Shown here: in pieces, positions 58,304 to 64,000 of the stretch | Layout: each line of letters begins with the position of its first letter | Position numbering within the stretch: the first letter of the stretch is position 1 | Origin: Rhizopus arrhizus | Lineage: Eukaryota > Mucoromycota > Mucoromycetes > Mucorales > Rhizopodaceae | DNA: 64,000 nucleotides | Assembly (NCBI GenBank): GCA_024220505.1 | Contig: JAKZZE010000023.1 | Location: 620,001 to 684,000 of the forward strand | Direction: 5' to 3' | Program-made: the position numbers and the translations under genes | The notes under the pieces: model-generated | Databases searched by the model: none | Seen by the model: the letters and a program-made list of their open reading frames with translations, nothing else | Told to the model about the DNA's origin: nothing

Positions 58304-59390
58304 ATGACAAACACTACAGTCAAAGAGATGACCACGGCTAGCTGGAAAGACATTGGTTCTATTGCATTAACAACCAAGAACGTTCCTATCTTGAAACCAG
58401 GTGAAGTCTTGATTCGAGTTGCAGCCTCTGGTATTTGTGGTAAGTCATTTTTTCTTTGAATTTTTTTTTTCCCACTTCAATAACACGCACAAAGGTACCG
58501 ATTTACACATCTGTAAGGGAGAAACCCCTCAGGCTACTAAAAACGTAGTTGTGGGTCACGAATTCTGTGGTTACGTTGAAGAGATACATCCAGAGACGAT
58601 GGCGGTTGTCAAAGTAGGCGACTTGGTTGCTATTGACCCCAACATGCCTTGTAATCAATGTACTTTTTGTCGTAACAAAAAGTACCACCTTTGTTTGAAT
58701 CTGTTCTGTATCGGTGTGACTGTGGATGGTGGTATGTCTCAATATGTTGCCGTGCCCGCTCGTGCGGCCATCACTGTTCCTTCACACGTTCCTCCTGAGG
58801 TAGCCTGTTTGTCCGAACCGTTGTCTTGCGTTGTCCATGCGGTAGACAAAGGTCATGTCAAGAGTGGTGATTCTGTATTGGTGATCGGTGCTGGTCCCAT
58901 CGGTTTGATGACCACGGCTCTTGTGAATGCCAGCGGAGGTAAAGTGACCGTGATTGAACCGAATGAATTTAGACGTAAGGAAGCTTTGGAAATCTTTGGC
59001 GCCGCTGCTGCCTATGCTCCTGGAGAATTGGGACCTGTCGATGGTGCTCTTGGAGAGGGCTATGATGTTGTGTTTGAATGTGTAGGTCGTCCCAACACGG
59101 CCGATGATGCTGTCAAGTTTGCAAAGGCTGGTGGTACGGTGGTATGGGTTGGTGTGGCCAAGGTAGAGGATCGTGTGTCCATCTCTCCTTATGATGTCTA
59201 TCGAAGAGAATTGACAATTACCTCCACCTTTACAAATCCCTACGGTATTGATCGTGCTGTGAAGATTTTGGCCGAAGGAAGAGTTAATTGGCGTGCGCTT
59301 GTTTCTCACTCTTTCAAATTGAGTGAATTTGACAAGGCTTGGGAAGTATTTACGGCTGGTACTGGATTAAAGGTCGTTGTTAAGCCTTAA
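58304..59390 (+). CDS. Zinc-dependent polyol (sorbitol-type) dehydrogenase, MDR family
   Basis: Two exons (58304-58439, 58495-59390; 55-nt intron) give 343 residues. Catalytic zinc ligands Cys45 (GICGTDLH), His67 and Glu68 (GHEFCG); structural zinc Cys98, Cys101, Cys104, Cys112 (CNQCTFCRNKKYHLC); Rossmann motif GAGPIG for NAD(P). The layout is that of sorbitol/xylitol/arabinitol dehydrogenases and the related butanediol dehydrogenase, oxidising a secondary alcohol with NAD+. The exact substrate is not readable. The intron ends in AAAG, a less usual acceptor, but splicing is required to keep GICGTD intact. Divergent from an MFS sugar transporter, which points to a catabolic pair. Confidence 0.93.
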
Positions 59391-59658
59391 AGAAATTTCT
59401 AGAAGCAAGAATGTATATATTTGTTTGTGTGTTTAAACTTTAATAAACGTATGTTGTGTCAATATTTATTACGTAATGCATGTGTACATTGATATGCCAT
59501 ATCTAGTCATCGGCTGTAGTTCTTTTTTTATTACTAAAAAGACAAGAGATTCAAAGGAAACGAACTTGCTTTTATTTCCAACATGTGTAAAAACAAAAAA
59601 AAGGGCTTTTGCAATAAATTTTAACCGGCCAGCGGTTTTATCCATGTATCAACCACAA

Positions 59659-61596
59659 TCAAGCCGCTTGAGGATTTTTTCTTCTGCCAAATAAATTTGA
59701 TTTTTCCATATTGAGTTCAACAAAGCTATTGGCTTTCTTTGCTTTTGACTTTCTTATGATTCCACCGATTGCCTTTAGTTTTTTATTTAATATTTCCAAT
59801 TGTCTATCACTCATCCTATTTCCTACACTGGTTGAAGTTCGTAAAGAATTCTCATCTGTTGACCCTTCTTCAGTCGTCGCTTCTTCATTCTCCTCACCTT
59901 GTGCACTAACGGCTGTTTTAAAGATATCACGCATATCCTGGTTACCTCTTGCTTTTTCTTCAGCCATCCGATGCACTGTATAAGAGATATCAAACATTTC
60001 CTTCATGGATGAAATACCAGAGAACAGGTCTCTTCGAGGCGTGCTTGCGCCAGAAGCAATGACAGACGGAGTACGGGAGTTGGCGCGGGAGTTTAAAACA
60101 GAAGATACACCAGAAAAAGGCACAGCCGCCTCCAATTCTGCTTCATCCCTGTTACGCTCCAAGATCAATCGTTTATATGCTTCAGCTTCAGTTTCCTTTT
60201 GCTTGTCAGTGGTTCCATTAGCAATCTCAGATGGTATAGGTTTAGAGACAGCATTGATCAAGAAATCAGAAGGAACGGTCTTTACTTTTGTATTGTTCAT
60301 CTTGTCCACATTCTATTATACGTATTGTTAATAAACAGAGAATTTAAAAGAAAAATCTGTCTGCTACCTGCTTATTGATCCAGGGATGCTCCAGGAATTG
60401 ATCGATCGTATATCGCTTTTTAGGGTCAACACAAAGCAGCTTCGTAATCAAATCTTTTGCTTCACCAGAGATACCGTCCCACCAAGGACTCAAGAAGGTG
60501 TAACGGCCCCTGGCCACTTTCTCTGTCAAGACACTGATACTCTCATCATAAAAGGGTGGGAAACCACAAAGTAAAGTATAAAGGACACAGCCCAGTGCCC
60601 ACATATCGACCGACATTGAATAACGCTTGTCGTTGACAATCTCTGGTGCTGTATAGCCTACCGTACCGCAAGGTGTTCTGGTTTGCTCGTCCCAAATGAC
60701 TTTTGATAAACCAAAATCGGCAATCTTGACTTGGCCAATACCACCACCACCAAGACCTTCTACAAACTTTCCCTCGTCTTCTTTGGGTTCGTCAAACTTG
60801 TTGTGTGGTAAAGGAGTATCACGTTCCATGAATTCTATGGGTACAAACAACAGGTTTTCTGGTTTGATATCTCTACAGACAAGATGTCTATTTACTCATC
60901 TTTTATATATAAACTAACTGTTTTTTTACCTGTGAACAATTCCTTTTTCTTCATGCAAGTACTGAATTCCTTCTGCGACTTGTTTAATACAATGACGTGC
61001 AAGGTCTTCACTGAGGTAGGTAAGACGAACGATTTGATGAAAGAGTTCACCACCTTCACATAATTCCAAGACAAGAAAGTAATGCTTGTAATGATTTTAG
61101 TAGAAAATATATACACACACACACCAGTCTTACTTCATTTGTTTCTATGAAATCTAACATCTTGATGATTGATGGGTGATCTAATGATCTCATTATTTGT
61201 GCTTCTTTTAATACGCTTGATTTCTAAATGCATAATAAACAATTGGACCAAATTTGAGACACCGATGTTTTCAATGTTTAAATACCTGATGATTGTTTAT
61301 TTCTGCCTTTTTAACCACTTTAATGGCTACTTTTTCATTTGTCTTTAGTTTGAAAGCTTCATATACTACAGAGAATGCACCACTAAAGAATACATGTTTA
61401 ATAAAACAATCTTGATTGTTCCTTTTCCTTACTCTCCAAGTTTTGCTGTCAATTGATATGCACCAAGTGCTGGATAATTTGGCATTGTACTCTTTGCCTT
61501 CAATTCCTCTTGTACAATCCTAGCTGCAGCTTCATACTTTTGACCTCCCAAGTAAGAGGTCTTGATGAAATTTTTGATTTGATTAAATACTGCCAT
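59659..61596 (-). CDS. CaMK-family protein kinase, Rck2/Srk1 (MAPK-activated) type
   Basis: Six exons (61433-61596, 61286-61382, 61134-61223, 60930-61084, 60368-60872, 59659-60312) join in frame, giving 554 residues. Kinase domain about 47-345: glycine loop LGDGAFSVVY (53-62), VAIK Lys76, HRDIKPEN (Asp170), DFG Asp221, [38 protein letters not shown]. The insert between subdomains VIB and VII ([31 protein letters not shown]) and PFYDESI match fungal Rck2/Srk1, which act below the Hog1/Sty1 stress MAPK to restrain translation or the cell cycle. The C-terminal 200 residues are Ser/Thr/Glu-rich with an Arg/Lys-rich patch ([18 protein letters not shown]) that could be a regulatory or MAPK-docking segment. 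Confidence 0.9.
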
Positions 61597-62068
61597 TTGG
61601 CTTTTTTAAAAAAAAAATAATAAAAAAAAATAAAAGAGAGAGACCAAGTTGAAAAGAAACAATTTACTCTTCATTGGTTTAAAGTTGCCAAAATAAAACT
61701 TTAATACCCGACATCTTTTGATTTTCATTGAATTTCAGATAAAACGAATGATGTACAGGATTTTAACTTCGTTTTTGGACTTTCTCAAAAAAAATCGGAC
61801 TTTTTCTATTTATTATTGGATGAACTTGTTTTCAATTTTAGACTTATTCCACTTTCAATTTTGGACTAACTTGCTAAATTATTGGACATACGCATTTCTG
61901 ACATCAGACGATTCAATTCTTGATCTGGAAATTTTATTGGGCATGCTATATCCAAAACACCCCTTTCATAGAAGATGTTGTTCTACAACACTCTATATCT
62001 CTCAACCACTTAATCATATATTAAGTATTACATCACAGTATATCCTATCTTCCCGCACCCTTTATATA
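61597..62068. other. Intergenic, no gene seen
   Basis: Left flank of the transposon. It includes short TTTGGAC/TCGGAC-type repeats (61774-61890) that might be a relic of another element. No confident gene. Confidence 0.45.
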
Positions 62069-62090
62069 TTGTATTTTTCAGTAAAATTGA
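62069..62090 (+). repeat. Left terminal inverted repeat
   Basis: 22 bp, perfect inverted match to 63736-63757; TA at 62067-62068 outside. Confidence 0.85.
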
Positions 62091-62191
62091 GAAAGGCTCT
62101 GGAATAAAATGATAAATTTAAAGCGCCAGATTTGATAAAACATTTTCACTAAAATTGAGAAAAGGTTAGAGCTAAATTGATAAAAGCTTAA

Positions 62192-62243
62192 AAAAAATTG
62201 AGAAAAAAATTGAGAAAAAGATTGAGAAAAAGATTGAGAAAAT
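62192..62243. repeat. Subterminal ATTGAGAAA direct repeats
   Basis: Four near-tandem copies of (A)ATTGAGAAAA with one-base variants, plus single copies near 62085 and 62153. They could be transposase-binding sites. Confidence 0.6.
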
Positions 62244-62258
62244 AAATTTATTTGAAAA

Positions 62259-62912
62259 CTAAAGATTCTTTTCCATGGCTAAACATCTTTCAAAAAATCT
62301 GATAGAATGATGAATCCATCCCTGGCAGTTTTTCAAAGTTACTTTTGAACAGGACTCTATTATTCTTGGTGTCAATGTGTCGCCAGTATCAAATGAGCTT
62401 CTTTTGATACCATATTTTACCTTCGACCAGAATAGCTCAATGGGGTAGAGGAAAGGTGAATAGGGAGGAAGATAAGCACATTTGTATCCTCTTTTCTCAA
62501 TAAAATTTTTTACTGTGGCAGGCTTATGAATAGGAGCATTGTCCATCACTAAGTAAAACCCTTTCATGTCGTTCTTATCCAAGACGTCCATTATATTACT
62601 TAAATATGCTAAATAATGTTCAGTTCTCGTTCCAACTCTAGCTGTAGTTTGAATAAATTTTCCGTCTGATTTTCTTTTTTTAGATCCGGCAACTGTGATG
62701 GGCTTTCTCAAAGATATGTCGATGACACCTTGAGATGAAATAGCTCCGAGGATTGTAATGGACGTACCTCTGGAAGCTGGAACTACTGCCTTTGCAGGTT
62801 TTCCCTTTTTCGACCAACCTCGAGTTCGCGTCATATGAAGATTAAAACCTGCTTCGTCTAAAAATATGCAGTTCTTCTCAAAATCAAACTCGCTGTCAGC
62901 CATCCATTGCAT
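62259..62912 (-). CDS. Transposase, catalytic DDE part
   Basis: 217 codons from the ATG at 62912. RNase H-like DDE_3 domain: FLDEAGFNLH (first Asp), LVMDNAPIH (second Asp), and YLPPYSPFLYPIELFWSKVK (Glu). Exactly 34 residues lie between the second Asp and the Glu, the DD34E spacing of Tc1-type transposases. No stop or lost catalytic residue. It overlaps the upstream frame by one base (TAATG). Protein continuity with the upstream frame is lost through one extra A in an A8 run (62920-62927), so it can be made only by reinitiation or frameshifting, or the element is dead. Confidence 0.85.
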   Translation of the reverse strand: MQWMADSEFDFEKNCIFLDEAGFNLHMTRTRGWSKKGKPAKAVVPASRGTSITILGAISSQGVIDISLRKPITVAGSKKRKSDGKFIQTTARVGTRTEHYLAYLSNIMDVLDKNDMKGFYLVMDNAPIHKPATVKNFIEKRGYKCAYLPPYSPFLYPIELFWSKVKYGIKRSSFDTGDTLTPRIIESCSKVTLKNCQGWIHHSIRFFERCLAMEKNL

Positions 62913-63649
62913 TATAGTATTTTTTTTCTCTTTAGAATCGTCTCTTCCGAGTTTCTAGATTCGACTATTTTCTCTAGTTTTTTCATAGACAAACCACAGT
63001 TGTTTCTGGCATGTCTATAAACAGAAGACTTACTAACAGACAATCCAGGGAATTCCTCGTGCAGCATCTCCCACATTTGCGTAATAGTAATAGTTGCAAA
63101 ATCGTCCACAATTTTTGTTAAAAATACTGTGTGCTCTTCTTTTAAATCAGAAACAGTTCCAGCAACACGTCCTCTTTTTTTTGTTGCACGTATCTTCCCC
63201 TCTTCCGTCCATTGTTTTCGGAAACGGTAAGCTGAACTCAAAACGATACCAGTTCGTAAAGCTGCGTCTTTTACAGGCACCATTTCTGTTATCAAGCAGA
63301 TAAACTCTTCGATTTGTTTCTGGTTGTACTTTCTGTACTTTAAAGTTTTCTCATTTTCTTTACTGTTGCTGGCAAGTTTCTTAGCAAATTCTTCGACAGT
63401 AGGCTTTGCTAGTTTATCGTTACTTTCATTCTCATTTTCACTATTATCTTCGTTATAGTTATTCTCTTCTGAGTCAAGAGCTCCCAGTTCTTCATTAACT
63501 TCTTCATCGAGATCCATAGCGTCTGAGGAAGGCATAGCGGTTACCCATTTAGATCTCATCATAGACATCATGCTAACATAAATCTCGGTAGTTTGTTCCT
63601 CTTCCTCTTGTTGGAGGCTTAATCCATTCATTTCAAAACCAGTGTTCAT
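62912..63649 (-). CDS. Transposase, DNA-binding part (frame disrupted at 3' end)
   Basis: 245 codons. An acidic N-terminal extension of about 80 residues (DLDEEVNEELGALDSEENN) is followed by helix-turn-helix segments (YNQKQIEEFICLITEMVPVKDAALRTGI.. and a second domain FATITITQMWEML..PGLSVSKSSVYRHARNNCGLS) typical of the paired-like DNA-binding half of Tc1 transposases. It ends at a premature stop after the A8 run and lacks the catalytic domain, which follows in the -1 frame. Confidence 0.85.
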   Translation of the reverse strand: MNTGFEMNGLSLQQEEEEQTTEIYVSMMSMMRSKWVTAMPSSDAMDLDEEVNEELGALDSEENNYNEDNSENENESNDKLAKPTVEEFAKKLASNSKENEKTLKYRKYNQKQIEEFICLITEMVPVKDAALRTGIVLSSAYRFRKQWTEEGKIRATKKRGRVAGTVSDLKEEHTVFLTKIVDDFATITITQMWEMLHEEFPGLSVSKSSVYRHARNNCGLSMKKLEKIVESRNSEETILKRKKIL

Positions 63650-63735
63650 TGATATAATATTTTTTTAGTATTTTAAAAGGAAGACTTTCTCAATTTTTTT
63701 TCTGAGCTTTTATCATTTTTTTTTCCTGGCTATTA

Positions 63736-63757
63736 TCAATTTTACTGAAAAATACAA
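63736..63757 (-). repeat. Right terminal inverted repeat
   Basis: 22 bp, perfect inverted match to 62069-62090; TA at 63758-63759 outside. Confidence 0.85.
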
Positions 63758-64000
63758 TATTATACCAACGTTTACAATAAAAACACGGCATTTATTTCGA
63801 TCTGCATCACGATCAAATCTCTCCCGATGTTCCCCCTCTTGGTCAAAAATTATTATCTTGGTTATTCTCTAGCTCTTAAATGTATTGATTACACCTCCCT
63901 ATCATCTTCCCCTCTTTATCCTTTTTACCTTTTTGGCTATCAAAAAGGTTTTTAGTTTCTCTAACACTCCTTTGAACTGGCCTGGGCAATACAATATGTC

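Larger units (their letters stand above)
62069..63757 (-). mobile_element. Tc1/mariner-type DNA transposon
   Basis: A 1689-bp element with identical 22-bp ends, TTGTATTTTTCAG.. at 62069-62090 and its reverse complement at 63736-63757, each flanked by TA, the expected target duplication. It encodes a DD34E transposase in two overlapping frames. A cluster of ATTGAGAAA repeats lies inside the left end (62083-62244), with a related copy inside the right end. The perfect ends suggest recent arrival. Confidence 0.88.

Noticed and set aside
1..64000. CRISPR arrays, operons, riboswitches, bacterial-type elements
   Set aside because: Spliced eukaryotic gene structure throughout; no regularly spaced repeats seen.

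Overview
The window looks like nuclear DNA of an early-diverging filamentous fungus, most likely Mucoromycota (Mucorales-like). Introns are short (about 45-115 nt, typically 50-60) with GT..AG ends, intergenic DNA is AT-rich and full of long A/T homopolymers, and genes lie on both strands without operons. The gene set (fused pyrimidine CPSase/ATCase with a dead DHOase, Gid1-type SPRY/LisH protein, Sfp1-type zinc finger, Rck2/Srk1-type kinase, Frizzled-like 7TM receptor, Tc1/mariner and LINE remains) fits a fungus. No database search was possible. Family names rest on recognised motifs and on splice models checked for frame by hand.

Layout. 1-6 kb is gene-dense: the 5' exon of an inositol-hexakisphosphate kinase (-), small unknown proteins, CKS1 (-), and the head-to-head ribosomal pair eL21 (-) / uS4 (+) sharing a 174-bp promoter. 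6.1-8.1 kb holds a six-exon Frizzled-like receptor (-). 8.1-13.9 kb is repeat-rich: a decayed dispersed repeat and a LINE 3' end that appears to be split by a second element flanked by a 12-bp duplication. 13.9-16 kb has a 50-residue, three-exon metallothionein and a mucin-like/TM/SH3 surface protein (both -). 19.6-20.8 kb carries an Sfp1-like zinc-finger factor (-). 20.8-29.2 kb is a gene desert.

29.2-36.2 kb is the 2267-residue pyrimidine enzyme (+). 37.2-39.6 kb is a Gid1/RanBPM-like ubiquitin-ligase subunit (+), and 40.1-41.3 kb an H2C2 zinc-finger protein (-). 41.3-49.4 kb is a second desert with another LINE 3' fragment and a small secreted peptide precursor. 49.4-52.4 kb is a transportin-3/Mtr10-type importin (+). 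53-54.3 kb carries a decayed PD-(D/E)XK nuclease-like gene (-), then mitochondrial uL30m (+).

55.5-59.4 kb is a divergent metabolic pair, a sugar/polyol MFS transporter (-) and a zinc polyol dehydrogenase (+), whose shared promoter contains five TGYGGGAA motifs; uptake and oxidation of a sugar alcohol are probably co-regulated. 59.7-61.6 kb is a stress-type CaMK-family kinase (-). 62.1-63.8 kb is a 1.7-kb Tc1/mariner element with matching inverted ends and a transposase split by a one-base frameshift.
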